From: DATELY01 sp035276085
GTDB lineage: Bacteria > Pseudomonadota > Gammaproteobacteria > Steroidobacterales > Steroidobacteraceae
NCBI GenBank assembly: GCA_035276085.1
Contig: DATELY010000024.1
Location: 54,595 to 118,594 of the forward strand
Direction: 5' to 3'
Length of the DNA stretch: 64,000 nucleotides
Below, piece after piece: positions 52,973 to 62,208 of the stretch (positions are counted from its first letter, which is position 1; each line of letters opens with the position of its first letter). The position numbers were made by a program, and so were the translations under genes. Below the pieces are notes generated by a model. That model was not told the DNA's origin and made no database searches. It saw only the letters and a list, made by a program, of their open reading frames with translations.

Positions 52973-54421
52973 ATGATTTCAGCATCGAAGGCCATGCAAG
53001 AAGGCGCACGCACCGCGCCCGAGAGCAGCAGTACGGAGTTCGTCGACGCGCTCGCCGCAGTCAATGACGGCATCAGCGATCCAGTCGACAAGTTGCGGTA
53101 CTTACGCACGTCGCTGAATCACTACCCGGAGAGCGAGCGCGCCATTCGCAGAGTGCCGTGGAAATATGCACGACGGCGACTCGCGCGGCTTCTCAGCTTC
53201 GCAGCCTTGCAACGATGTTTGCGGTACGACGCAACGGCGCCGTTGACCAGCGTGCGCCCGGATACTGTGCAAGCCATGGTGCGCACGCGGATGGCTGCGG
53301 CGCTATCGCTCAGCGTCTTCGGCGCGGCGTTGATCCTGTTCGTGCTGCGTGCCGTGCCAGAGGCGCCTTACGGCTCGGCATCTGCCGGTGTGCCGCGGAG
53401 CATCGATGCGACCGCGCGCATGCAGCCTTCGCGTGTACAGCCGCTGACGCCTGGCTCGTCTCCTGTCGATCTGCCCGAGGCAGAGCCGATCGCCCCGCCA
53501 TCGGCGACCGAAGTCGCGGCGAACATCTGGCTCGTCGATCAAGCCCAAGGCTGGGAGCTCTACAGCAACGGCTTGCGCATCGAAACCGCGTTCGAGATCG
53601 AGGGTGAACCGCGCAAGTTCTTCGTGTTCAACGCGGAGCGCGCAGAGCCGATTGCGACGGAGACCCGGCCCGTTGGGATCCTGCTGCATACCTCCGAGAG
53701 CGACCTGTGGCCATTGGAGGCCGAGTTCAATTCGAACATCCGCAGCAGTTCGCGTGGCCTGCTGCGCTACGTGCAGCGCTTGCGTCTGTACAACTACGTC
53801 ATCGATCGCTTCGGCCGAGTCTATCGGGTCGTGAAGGACGACACGCGTGCCCATCACGCCGGGCATGGCGTGTGGTCGTACAACGATCGCTACTACCTCA
53901 ATCTCAACAGCGCGATGATCGGCCTGTGTTTCGAGACGCGTTGGAATGGCGGACGCGCGTTGCCGATCACGGAGGCGCAGCTGCTGGCGGGTCGCAATCT
54001 CACCGCGTACCTGCGGCAACGGTATTCCATTGCACCGGACATGGTCGTGGCTCATGGCTTGACGAGCGTGAATCCGAAGTCGCATTTGATCGGCCATCAC
54101 CTGGATTGGGCGCGCGGCTTTCCCTTCGAAGCGTTCGGCCTGCCCAATCAATACGAGCGCCAGCCGCCGAGCGTTGCGATCTTCGGCTTTCGCTACGACT
54201 CGAAATTCATCGAGGCGATGGGCGAGCCCTGGCCCGGCCTCAAACAAGCCGAGCTGACGCTCGCAGCGCAAGCGAAAGAGCTCGGCATCACCGCCAGTCA
54301 GCTGCGCTCGCGCAAGCAGGCGATGTACGACGCGTGGTCACGCGCACAAAGCCGCGGCGATCAGGCCGTGACCGACAGCAACGATCCCCACACGGCGGCA
54401 CAAGCTGCCTCGACGCACTAG
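52973..54421 (+). CDS. Membrane-anchored N-acetylmuramoyl-L-alanine amidase (PGRP)-fold protein
   Basis: 482 residues. About 106 cytoplasmic residues (many Arg, e.g. WKYARRRLARLL), one transmembrane helix (107-127, MAAALSLSVFGAALILFVLRA), a Pro/Ala/Ser linker, then an Amidase_2-like domain (about 225-390): VGILLHTSESD with H239, DRFGRVYRVVKDDTRAHHAGHGVW, and VAHGLTSVNPKSHLIGHHLDWARGFPFEAFG. The third metal region differs from the usual K-x-DPG-x-FpW by KSHLIGHHLDWARGFPF, so activity is uncertain. It lies 10 bp from the actin-like gene and shares its transcript. The fold is clear; the role is unknown. ATG 52973 is chosen. Confidence 0.72.
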   Translation: MISASKAMQEGARTAPESSSTEFVDALAAVNDGISDPVDKLRYLRTSLNHYPESERAIRRVPWKYARRRLARLLSFAALQRCLRYDATAPLTSVRPDTVQAMVRTRMAAALSLSVFGAALILFVLRAVPEAPYGSASAGVPRSIDATARMQPSRVQPLTPGSSPVDLPEAEPIAPPSATEVAANIWLVDQAQGWELYSNGLRIETAFEIEGEPRKFFVFNAERAEPIATETRPVGILLHTSESDLWPLEAEFNSNIRSSSRGLLRYVQRLRLYNYVIDRFGRVYRVVKDDTRAHHAGHGVWSYNDRYYLNLNSAMIGLCFETRWNGGRALPITEAQLLAGRNLTAYLRQRYSIAPDMVVAHGLTSVNPKSHLIGHHLDWARGFPFEAFGLPNQYERQPPSVAIFGFRYDSKFIEAMGEPWPGLKQAELTLAAQAKELGITASQLRSRKQAMYDAWSRAQSRGDQAVTDSNDPHTAAQAASTH

Positions 54422-54431
54422 GAGATCTCAG

Positions 54432-55493
54432 ATGGATGATTCCAACGAGCAATTCGGTAAGGGCTCGCAAGACGTGGAAGCGCATCTCGACGATGCCGTG
54501 AAATCCATCGTGGCGCCGCTCGGTGTCGATGTGGGTACCAGCAAGGTGCTGGTCGCCGCGCGGCGTGGCAAGGAGGTGGAGACGCATTCGCAGTTGAATG
54601 CATTTCTCACCGTGCCTGCCTCGGCGATGACCGAGGCAACGCTGCAGCAGAATGGCGTGGCCTTTCATCGGCACGGCAACGAGATCGCGATCCATGGCTC
54701 GGGCGCCGAGCGTTTTGCTCATGTCTTCAATGCGGAGATGCGTCGCCCGATGGCCGACGGCGTGCTGAATCCACGCGAGATCACTGCAGCGCAGGTGCTG
54801 GAACGCATCCTGTCCACGATCGTGCCGCGCGCACGTTCGGAGCGTGACGTACTCGCGTTCTCCGTTCCCGCTGCGACGGCCGGCCGCGGCAGCGAGCTCA
54901 CGTATCACGAAGGCACGTTGCGCAAATTCTTTCAGTCTCTCGGCTATCGTGCAGTTGCCGTGAACGAAGGTCTCGCAGTCGTATTCTCCGAACTCCAGGA
55001 TACGAGCTTCACCGGCATCGGTATTTCATGCGGTGGCGGCATGTGCAACGGCGCACTGTCGTACCTCTCGATTCCCTCGTTGATGTTCAGTATCCCGAAA
55101 GGGGGCGATGCCATCGACAGCGCTGCGGGTCAGGTCGTGGGCGAGCCCGCGACGCGGGTAAAGATCATCAAGGAAGAGTCCCTCGATCTCACGCGCGCGC
55201 CGACGGACAAACTGGAAAAGGCTTTGCACATCTACTACGAGGACTTGGTGGAGTCGCTCGTCGAAGCGCTGCACACAGCAGTGACACGAGCGGAGAAGCG
55301 CCCGCGCACGGACCGTCCCTTGCCGATCGTGTTGGCGGGCGGTACGGCGAGTCCCAAGGGCTTTCAGGAATTGTTCGCAGCGTCGCTCAAGAAGCACCCG
55401 TTGCCGTTCGACGTGGCGGGTATTCGCGTCGCGCCGGATCCAGTCACTGCGACGGCACGAGGTGCGCTGATCGCGGCGAGGTACGAGAAGTAG
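54432..55493 (+). CDS. Actin/MreB/Hsp70-superfamily ATPase, unrecognised subfamily
   Basis: 353 residues. Phosphate-1 loop GVDVGTSKVLVAA (31-43), connect-like AVNEGLAVVFSEL (176-187), phosphate-2 GIGISCGGGMCNGALSYL (195-212), GGDAIDSAAGQVVGEPATRVKIIKE (224-248; compare the GGD and GE-x2-A-x-R-x-K pattern of MreB) and the adenosine motif IVLAGGTASPKGFQELF (299-315) give the actin fold. It is not MreB, FtsA, DnaK or PilM by length and motifs. It follows the amidase by 10 bp with AGGAG seven bases before the ATG. A cytoskeletal or regulatory role for the amidase is inferred, not seen. Confidence 0.7.
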   Translation: MDDSNEQFGKGSQDVEAHLDDAVKSIVAPLGVDVGTSKVLVAARRGKEVETHSQLNAFLTVPASAMTEATLQQNGVAFHRHGNEIAIHGSGAERFAHVFNAEMRRPMADGVLNPREITAAQVLERILSTIVPRARSERDVLAFSVPAATAGRGSELTYHEGTLRKFFQSLGYRAVAVNEGLAVVFSELQDTSFTGIGISCGGGMCNGALSYLSIPSLMFSIPKGGDAIDSAAGQVVGEPATRVKIIKEESLDLTRAPTDKLEKALHIYYEDLVESLVEALHTAVTRAEKRPRTDRPLPIVLAGGTASPKGFQELFAASLKKHPLPFDVAGIRVAPDPVTATARGALIAARYEK

Positions 55494-55510
55494 GTTACGG
55501 CGAACGGTTC

Positions 55511-55549
55511 ACGGCACACGGCCAGAACTTGGATCTGGCCGTGTGCCGT
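55511..55549. repeat. Perfect 16-bp inverted repeat after actin-like gene (family 3)
   Basis: ACGGCACACGGCCAGA (55511-55526) and its complement at 55534-55549, 7-nt loop. Outer words GGTTACGG... and ...GTAAGCCGTGAGC extend it weakly. It lies between convergent actin-like and tetR genes; a stable barrier but no T-run. Confidence 0.88.
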
Positions 55550-55566
55550 AGCCCGTAAGCCGTGAG

Positions 55567-56223
55567 CTACCGCGGCTGCAATCCCTGATCGAACAAATCG
55601 ATAAACAGCTGAGCGATGTCCTCCGCCGTCAGCGAATCATCATGCCGATACCAGTGAGCCACCCAGTTCATCGCGCCGGCAATCGCGAACGCAGTGATCT
55701 TCGGATCGCATTCACGAATGGATCCGTCGCGCATGCCTTCCGTGATCAGGGCGCGCATGCCGCGGTCGATCTTCTGCTTCAGTGACTTCACTTGCGCGCT
55801 CATTGCGGCACTCAGGTCCTGGTCTTCCGCACGCACCATGCACCAACCGAACTCGGACGTGATCGCCTGCGCGTAGCGTGACATGAGCTGGATCAAGCGC
55901 TCGCGGCCGCTCAACTTCGCCTTCTTGCTGTCGTCGAACGCAACCATGATCTGATCGAGCCCGGCGCGGAAGCATTCGAACAGCAGCTCTTCCTTGTTGG
56001 CGACGTAGTGGTAGATCGTCGGCTTCGTGACGTTCAACACGCTCGCGATGTCGTCGAGCGAAGTGTTGTGATAGCCACGCTCGCGAAACGCGCGTGCGGC
56101 CGCCAGGATGACCGCATCGCGTTTGCGTTCGCGATTGACGGCTCGCTCGTCCGCGGAGGACCACGGCGACACGATGCCGTTGCCATTCGTCAAGGCAGGT
56201 TTGCGCGATTGTCGACTCGCCAC
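55567..56223 (-). CDS. TetR/AcrR family transcriptional regulator
   Basis: 218 residues. RERKRDAVILAAARAFRERGYHNTSLDDIASVLNVTKPTIYHYVANKEELLFECFRAG is a canonical TetR helix-turn-helix; the remainder is the ligand-binding domain (TetR_C). GTG start at 56223 with AGGAG eight bases upstream. It is divergent from icmF, and a 14-bp dyad in the icmF promoter is a candidate operator. In comparable clusters such regulators respond to acyl-CoA; that ligand is inference. Confidence 0.93.
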   Translation of the reverse strand: MASRQSRKPALTNGNGIVSPWSSADERAVNRERKRDAVILAAARAFRERGYHNTSLDDIASVLNVTKPTIYHYVANKEELLFECFRAGLDQIMVAFDDSKKAKLSGRERLIQLMSRYAQAITSEFGWCMVRAEDQDLSAAMSAQVKSLKQKIDRGMRALITEGMRDGSIRECDPKITAFAIAGAMNWVAHWYRHDDSLTAEDIAQLFIDLFDQGLQPR

Positions 56224-56270
56224 GAACAGGGCTCCTGTGTGGAGGGATCAAGGCATTACGGCAAATGGGT

Positions 56271-56328
56271 TACGGGCAACGGCCAGAGCGCAGCAAGGCT
56301 CTGTTCTGGCCGTCGCCTGTAGCCCGTA
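56271..56328. repeat. Inverted repeat, family 3, upstream of icmF promoter
   Basis: ACGGCCAGA (56279-56287) and TCTGGCCGT (56305-56313) are perfect 9-bp arms; outer TACGGGC (56271-56277) pairs GCCCGTA (56322-56328). Confidence 0.8.
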
Positions 56329-56344
56329 TTCCGTCTGCGCCTAC

Positions 56345-56373
56345 TTTACGCGCGGGTTACTCACGAGTAAACT
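56345..56373 (+). promoter_or_regulatory. icmF promoter
   Basis: TTTACG (56345-56350), 17-bp spacer, TAAACT (56368-56373); leader of about 65 nt to the ATG. Confidence 0.6.
56357..56370. promoter_or_regulatory. Candidate TetR-family operator inside the icmF promoter
   Basis: TTACTC-AC-GAGTAA, a perfect 6-bp dyad with a 2-bp centre, spans the spacer and first bases of the -10. This is the geometry expected for repression by the divergent TetR protein; binding is inferred. Confidence 0.55.
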
Positions 56374-56445
56374 CCCTACCCGAAGGTACCGCCCGCCCTC
56401 GGATCTTCGGTATTCCCCGTTCCTTTGCCGCCTATCGGAGCCGCG

Positions 56446-59400
56446 ATGAGCACCCCTGCGCGATCCCCCAAGACGTTGGAAACCGCTGCTGACGCGACAT
56501 TCGCGGCGGCCAGTCCGCTGCGCTTCGTCAGCGCCGCCTCCCTGTTCGATGGCCACGATGCGGCCATCAACATGATCCGACGTCTGCTGCAAGGGCACGG
56601 CGCCGAGGTCGTGCACCTGGGTCACAACCGCAGCGTGGCGGATATCGTCCGGGCGGCGATTCAGGAAGACGCGGATGCAATCGCCGTGTCCTCCTATCAA
56701 GGGGGGCACAACGAGTACTTCGCGTACATGGTCGACATGCTGAAAGAGAAAGGCGTGGACCACATTCGCGTCGTCGTCGGCGGCGGCGGCACGATCGCGC
56801 CGCACGAAATCCAGATGCTCGAGCGCCACGGCGTCGAGAAGATCTACACACCCGAGGACGGTCGCCAGCTGGGCTTGAACGGCATGATCGACGACGTGTT
56901 CAAGCGCGTCCTGTCAGTGAAGAAGCCCGCTTACGCCTTCGGCCCGCTGAACCCGCGCGATCATCGCCATCTTGCCCAAACGATTTCCGTGCTGGAGGAG
57001 AGCGAGCCGGGCGATCCCGCCGGCGATGCCATCCGCCGTGCGATTTCCAAAGCCAAGCTGCGCGCGCCCGTCATCGGCGTAACCGGCACCGGCGGCGCCG
57101 GCAAATCCAGCTTGAACGACGAGTTGCTGCAACGCTTCGTTCGCTTCTTCCCGGATCGTCAGATTGCCGTCGTTGCAATCGATCCGACGCGTCGCCGATC
57201 CGGCGGTGCGTTGCTCGGCGATCGCATTCGCATGAACGCGCTCGCCTCCGAGAACATCTTCATGCGTTCGTTGGCCACGCGCCGTCAGGATCGCGCGACG
57301 AGCGCCGTGCTGGGCGATGTGATTCGTCTGCTGCAGTTGGCGAACTTCGATCTGATCCTGGTGGAAACCGCCGGCATCGGTCAGTCGGATACCGAGATCA
57401 CGGATCTCGTCGACGTCTCGATGTACGTCATGACGAGCGAGTACGGTGCTGCCAGCCAGCTGGAAAAGATCGACATGCTGGATTTCGCCGATCTCGTCGT
57501 GCTCAACAAATTCGAAAAACGCGGCGGCGAAGACGCGTTGCGCGACGTCCGCAAACAGTGGCGCCGCAATCATCCCGACCGTGCGCAGCTGCCGGATGCG
57601 CAAGTGCCGGTGTTCCCGACGATCGCCAGCCGCTTCAACGATCCCGGCGTGAATCGCTTGTTCGGCGCGCTCTGTGCGCAGCTGCAGAAGAAGTCGGAAG
57701 GCGAGGGCGCCACCCAGTGGACCGTCGGCGACGTCGGTCCGATGGAATTCGTATCGCGCGAGCCGCTGATTCCCTCACAACGCACCCGCTACCTCGCCGA
57801 GATCGCGGGCAACGGCCGCAAGGCACAGACGAATATCGACAAGGCGGTCGATACCGCTCGCCGCGCGGGCGGCCTGTATGAATCGCTGAAAGCGCTTCGT
57901 GATGCGCGGTTGCCGGGAACGCTGGATCGCTTTCCGGACGATGCGCTGACGGAGGCGGGCGTCGATGAAACGCGTCGCGGCCTGCGCGCTGCATACAACC
58001 AGGCCCTCGACGAGCTGGGTTCCGCAGCCATCGGCGAGCTCAAGCGCTGGCCGCAACGCATGAAGGAAGTCAGCGAAGCGCAGTATTCATACAAAGTGCG
58101 CGACAAAATCGTCAAGGGCGAGAACTACATGACCTCGCTCAGCGGCAATCAGATTCCGAAGATCGGCGTGCCGCGCTTCCAGGACTGGGGTGAGCTGTTG
58201 CGCTTCCTGCTGACGGAGAATCTGCCCGGGAGTTATCCGTACACGGCGGGCGTCTATCCCTATCGCCGCACGGAAGAAGATCCGATCCGCATGTTCGCCG
58301 GTGAAGGCGGCCCGGAGCGCACCAATCGTCGCTTCCATTATCTGGCACACGGTCACGGTGCGACGCGCCTGTCGACGGCGTTCGATTCAACGACGTTGTA
58401 CGGGGAAGATCCTGATACGCGTCCCGACATCTATGGCCGCACGGGCAACTCGGGCGTGTCGATCGCGACGCTCGACGACATGAAGAAGCTGTATTCCGGC
58501 TTCGATCTGTGTGCGCCGACGACGTCCGTCTCCATGACCATCAATGGCCCCGCGCCCATGTTGCTGGGCATGTTCATGAACACGGCCATCGATCAACGTG
58601 TCGAGCGCTTCCTCAAGGCCGAGGGCCGTTGGGCCGCGACCGAGAAGCGCATTGCGGAGATACACGATGCCATCCGCAAACGGGGTCAAGCCGTGCCGCG
58701 GTACATCGGCGACCTGCCCGAAGGGCACGATGGTTCGGGCCTTGTTTTCCTGGGCTTCACCAGCGACGCGCTGATTGCGCCGGGCGTGCTCACAGCGGAG
58801 GAGCACGCGAAGCTGCGTGCGGAAGCGCTGTCCGCCGTTCGCGGCACCGTGCAGGCCGACATCCTGAAAGAGGATCAGGCGCAGAACACCTGCATCTTCT
58901 CGACGGAGTTCGCACTGCGCTTGATGGGCGACGTGCAGCAATACTTCATCGACAACAAGGTTCGTAACTTCTATTCGGTCTCCATTTCCGGCTATCACAT
59001 TGCCGAAGCGGGAGCGAACCCGGTCAGCCAGCTCGCCTTCACGTTGGCGAACGGCTTCACGATCGTCGAGTACTACCTGGCGCGCGGCATGAAGATCGAC
59101 GACTTCGCGCCGAACCTGTCGTTCTTCTTCTCGAACGGCATGGATCCCGAGTACGCCGTGATCGGTCGCGTTGCCCGGCGCATCTGGGCGCGCGCCATGC
59201 GCGATCTGTACCACGCTGCGCCACGCAGCCAGATGTTGAAGTATCACGTGCAGACCTCCGGTCGTTCGTTGCACGCGCAAGAGATTCAGTTCAACGACAT
59301 CCGTACGACGCTGCAGGCGATGTACGCCCTGTTCGACAACTGCAACTCGTTGCACACGAACGCCTACGACGAAGCGCTGACGACGCCCACCGAGGAAAGC

Positions 59401-59940
59401 GTGCGCCGCGCCGTTGCGATCCAGCTCATCATCAATCGTGAGCTGGGCCTCAACATCAATCAGAATCCGTGGCAGGGCTCCTTTTTCATGGAGTATCTGA
59501 CCGATCTGGTGGAAGAGGCCGTGTACCAGGAATTCGATTCGCTTTCCGAACGGGGTGGCGTGCTCGGTGCGATGGAGACCATGTACCAGCGCGGCAAGAT
59601 CCAGGAAGAGAGCATGTACTACGAGCACAAGAAGCATGACGGCAGCCTCCCCATCATCGGCGTGAACACGTTCCTGGCGCCGAACGGCGGCGAGTCGATC
59701 ACCGAAGCCGCGCTCATCCGTTCGACTGAAGAAGAGAAGCAGAACCAGGTTGCCGCAGTGCAGGCCTACCAGGCACGCAATTCCGAGCGTTCGCCGGCGG
59801 CGCTGGCTCAGCTGCAGCAGGCCGCGACGAGCGGCGGCAATGTGTTCGCCGAAATCATGAACGCCGTGAAGTACTGCTCGCTGCGACAGATTTCGCGCGC
59901 GCTGTACGACGTCGGCGGTCAGTACCGCAGAAGCATGTAA
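56446..59940 (+). CDS. icmF: Fused isobutyryl-CoA mutase (IcmF), B12-dependent
   Basis: 1164 residues, fused in one chain: B12-binding domain (about 25-155, base-off motif FDGHDAAINMI, VVGGGGTI), MeaB-like G-protein chaperone (about 200-430; Walker A GVTGTGGAGKSS at 211) and the methylmalonyl-CoA-mutase-like catalytic domain from about 560 (YPYTAGVYPYRR, RMFAGEGGPERTNRRFHYLAHG, CAPTTSVSMTINGPAP). This order is that of IcmF, which interconverts isobutyryl- and butyryl-CoA, and in some members pivalyl- or isovaleryl-CoA. GGAG lies 5 bp before the ATG. It leads an acyl-CoA cluster. Confidence 0.93.
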   Translation: MSTPARSPKTLETAADATFAAASPLRFVSAASLFDGHDAAINMIRRLLQGHGAEVVHLGHNRSVADIVRAAIQEDADAIAVSSYQGGHNEYFAYMVDMLKEKGVDHIRVVVGGGGTIAPHEIQMLERHGVEKIYTPEDGRQLGLNGMIDDVFKRVLSVKKPAYAFGPLNPRDHRHLAQTISVLEESEPGDPAGDAIRRAISKAKLRAPVIGVTGTGGAGKSSLNDELLQRFVRFFPDRQIAVVAIDPTRRRSGGALLGDRIRMNALASENIFMRSLATRRQDRATSAVLGDVIRLLQLANFDLILVETAGIGQSDTEITDLVDVSMYVMTSEYGAASQLEKIDMLDFADLVVLNKFEKRGGEDALRDVRKQWRRNHPDRAQLPDAQVPVFPTIASRFNDPGVNRLFGALCAQLQKKSEGEGATQWTVGDVGPMEFVSREPLIPSQRTRYLAEIAGNGRKAQTNIDKAVDTARRAGGLYESLKALRDARLPGTLDRFPDDALTEAGVDETRRGLRAAYNQALDELGSAAIGELKRWPQRMKEVSEAQYSYKVRDKIVKGENYMTSLSGNQIPKIGVPRFQDWGELLRFLLTENLPGSYPYTAGVYPYRRTEEDPIRMFAGEGGPERTNRRFHYLAHGHGATRLSTAFDSTTLYGEDPDTRPDIYGRTGNSGVSIATLDDMKKLYSGFDLCAPTTSVSMTINGPAPMLLGMFMNTAIDQRVERFLKAEGRWAATEKRIAEIHDAIRKRGQAVPRYIGDLPEGHDGSGLVFLGFTSDALIAPGVLTAEEHAKLRAEALSAVRGTVQADILKEDQAQNTCIFSTEFALRLMGDVQQYFIDNKVRNFYSVSISGYHIAEAGANPVSQLAFTLANGFTIVEYYLARGMKIDDFAPNLSFFFSNGMDPEYAVIGRVARRIWARAMRDLYHAAPRSQMLKYHVQTSGRSLHAQEIQFNDIRTTLQAMYALFDNCNSLHTNAYDEALTTPTEESVRRAVAIQLIINRELGLNINQNPWQGSFFMEYLTDLVEEAVYQEFDSLSERGGVLGAMETMYQRGKIQEESMYYEHKKHDGSLPIIGVNTFLAPNGGESITEAALIRSTEEEKQNQVAAVQAYQARNSERSPAALAQLQQAATSGGNVFAEIMNAVKYCSLRQISRALYDVGGQYRRSM

Positions 59941-59968
59941 GGCCACACCCCTTATCCACGAGCGACTC

Positions 59969-61753
59969 ATGTACCAGCCTCCACTGAAAGAACTGCGTTT
60001 TGTCCTGCACGATTTGATCGGCGAGGGCCGCTTGAGCGAGTTGCCGGGCTTTGCGGAATACTCGACCGACTTCGCGGATGCCGCGTTGGAAGAGGCCGGC
60101 AAGTTCGCGCAGGAAGTGCTCGATCCGATCAATCGAGTGGGCGATGCCGAAGGCGCCAGGTGGACGCCCGATGGCGTTGTCATGCCGAAGGTTTTCAAGG
60201 ATGCCTACAAGGCCTTCGTCGATGGCGGCTGGCCCACGTTGCGTGCGGCACAGGCGCAGGGCGGCCAAGGTGCGCCGACCGTGTTGGGTACGGCGGTGGA
60301 AGAGCTGTGGGGCTCGTCGAATCTCGCGTTCAAGCTGTGTCCGATGCTGACGCAAGGTGCGATCGAAGCGCTCGAGCGCTGCGGTTCCGCAGAGCAGAAG
60401 CACAAGTACCTGCCGAAGATGGTGAGCGGCGAATGGACCGGCACGATGAATCTCACCGAGCCGCACGCCGGTTCGGATCTCGGCGTGATTCGCACGCGTG
60501 CGGTGCCAGAGGGCAATCACTACCGTCTATACGGCCAGAAGATTTTCATCACGTACGGCGATCAGGATTACACCCCCAACGTGATCCACATGGTGCTCGG
60601 ACGCATCGAAGGTGCGCCGACGGGGACGAAGGGCATCTCGCTGTTCATCGTCCCGAAGGTCATGGTGAACGACGACGGCAGCCTCGGCGAGCGCAACGAT
60701 GTGCGCTGCGTCTCCATCGAGCACAAGCTCGGCATCCATGCGAGCCCCACGTGCGTGATGTCGTACGGCGATCAGAAGGGCGCTGTCGGGTATCTCGTCG
60801 GCGAGGCGAATCGCGGCCTGCAGTACATGTTCATCATGATGAATGCCGCGCGCCTGGCCGTGGGTCTCGAAGGCTGGGCCATTGCAGAGCGTGCGTATCA
60901 GCAGGCCGTCGAATGGAGCCGCACACGCGTGCAAGGTCGTCCGCCCGTGCCGAAGGGCATGACGACGGACAAGCCGCTCCCCATCGCTTATCACGCCGAC
61001 ATCAAGCGCATGTTGTTGACGATGAAGTCGCATGCCGACGCCGGCCGAGCCATCGGCCTGTATGCCGCATTCCAGCTCGATCTCGCAAAACAAGAGCGCG
61101 ACGAGCCACGTCGAGCCGCGGCGCAAGCGCGTGCGGACGTGTTGATCCCGATCGTCAAAGGCTGGTCGACCGAGATCGGTGTGTTGGTCGCATCGCTCGG
61201 AGTGCAAGTGCATGGTGGCATGGGTTTCATCGAGGAAACCGGTGCAGCTCAGTACCTGCGCGACTCACGCATCACGACGATCTACGAAGGCACGACGGGT
61301 ATCCAGGCCGGCGATCTCATCGGCCGCAAAGTGGGCCGCGATGGCGGCGAGGCGATGTCCGCTTTCATCGATGAAATGACCGCCGAGCTGCAAGCCATCA
61401 AGAGCAGCGACGCAGGTGTACAGAGCTCAGTGAAGGCCGCGCTGGAAGGCATCGGTCTGCTGCGCGACGCCACCGCCGCGTTGCTCCAGTACTGGTCCGC
61501 AGACTCCGAGCGCGCGCAGGCGATCGCAGTGCCGTATCTCATGCTGAGCGGCTATGCGATCGGCGGCTGGCTGTTGGCCAAGTCTCACGACATTGCCGTC
61601 CGCAAGCAGGCGGACGATCCCGACTTCTATGCGGCCAAGGCGCAGATCGCCCGGTTCTATGCGGGACAGGTGCTGCCGAATACGCTGGCACTGGCCCGTA
61701 TCGTGAGCGGCGGCACCGATAGTGTCCTTGCGGCGGATCCAGCCGTGATGTGA
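59969..61753 (+). CDS. Acyl-CoA dehydrogenase with C-terminal extension
   Basis: 594 residues. Acyl-CoA dehydrogenase N, middle and C domains: WTGTMNLTEPHAGSDLGVIRTRAV is the flavin-site block, HKLGIHASPTCVMSYG the middle domain, and the catalytic Glu is E440 in TIYEGTTGIQAGDLIGRK. The extra C-terminal domain (about 470-594) is typical of the long FadE-like group. FAD-dependent oxidation of acyl-CoA to enoyl-CoA is the family reaction. It starts 28 bp after icmF, so co-transcription is likely. Confidence 0.93.
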   Translation: MYQPPLKELRFVLHDLIGEGRLSELPGFAEYSTDFADAALEEAGKFAQEVLDPINRVGDAEGARWTPDGVVMPKVFKDAYKAFVDGGWPTLRAAQAQGGQGAPTVLGTAVEELWGSSNLAFKLCPMLTQGAIEALERCGSAEQKHKYLPKMVSGEWTGTMNLTEPHAGSDLGVIRTRAVPEGNHYRLYGQKIFITYGDQDYTPNVIHMVLGRIEGAPTGTKGISLFIVPKVMVNDDGSLGERNDVRCVSIEHKLGIHASPTCVMSYGDQKGAVGYLVGEANRGLQYMFIMMNAARLAVGLEGWAIAERAYQQAVEWSRTRVQGRPPVPKGMTTDKPLPIAYHADIKRMLLTMKSHADAGRAIGLYAAFQLDLAKQERDEPRRAAAQARADVLIPIVKGWSTEIGVLVASLGVQVHGGMGFIEETGAAQYLRDSRITTIYEGTTGIQAGDLIGRKVGRDGGEAMSAFIDEMTAELQAIKSSDAGVQSSVKAALEGIGLLRDATAALLQYWSADSERAQAIAVPYLMLSGYAIGGWLLAKSHDIAVRKQADDPDFYAAKAQIARFYAGQVLPNTLALARIVSGGTDSVLAADPAVM

Positions 61754-62208
61754 CACATGCGACGGTGCCGAGCACGACGGCACCGCGGTGCTGTCGGCTG
61801 GCAGCCTGATTCATTCGAAGCACTCACGGCATAGAGTGCAGCTTCGGTTTGAAGCCGCGATGGAAGGGTCAACGTGCAACCCTATCCATGCACCTTGTTG
61901 CCTGCCATTCGCCGCGAAGTGTCACGGCCGGACTTCTTCAGTCGAGCGCTGCTGGACGAAGCATTACGTCCTCTTCTTCGGATAACACGTCGCAGCCGGT
62001 CCCGGCATGAATGTGCATATCGGCAGTCGAACGGACACGCTTCATCTCTCACCGGGGTGCGCACGTCGCGCCTTCCCAGGTGCAAAAGTACGCGTTCATA
62101 CTTTACACTCCTATGACTAGCTGGCGCCGGGTTCCCGGTGCTGTCGCGAAGCCGTCCGCTGTCGGGCCGCTTCGTATTCCAAGACGATGAAATCATGCGG
62201 AGAGCGCA
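61754..62208. other. 455-bp intergenic region before the SDR gene
   Basis: Begins with a perfect hairpin CGGTGCCG/CGGCACCG (61763-61785, 7-nt loop, no T-tract), probably the end of the icmF-acyl-CoA dehydrogenase transcript. No supported coding frame. A promoter for the SDR-MaoC pair should lie in the AT-richer stretch near 62085-62120 (TTCATACTTTACACTCC), but no convincing hexamer pair is present. No second copy of the TTACTC dyad is seen. Confidence 0.4.

Noticed and set aside
61788..61985. Small plus-strand frame in the gap before the SDR gene
   Set aside because: No ribosome binding site, no recognisable motif, and cysteine/serine-rich composition unlike neighbours.
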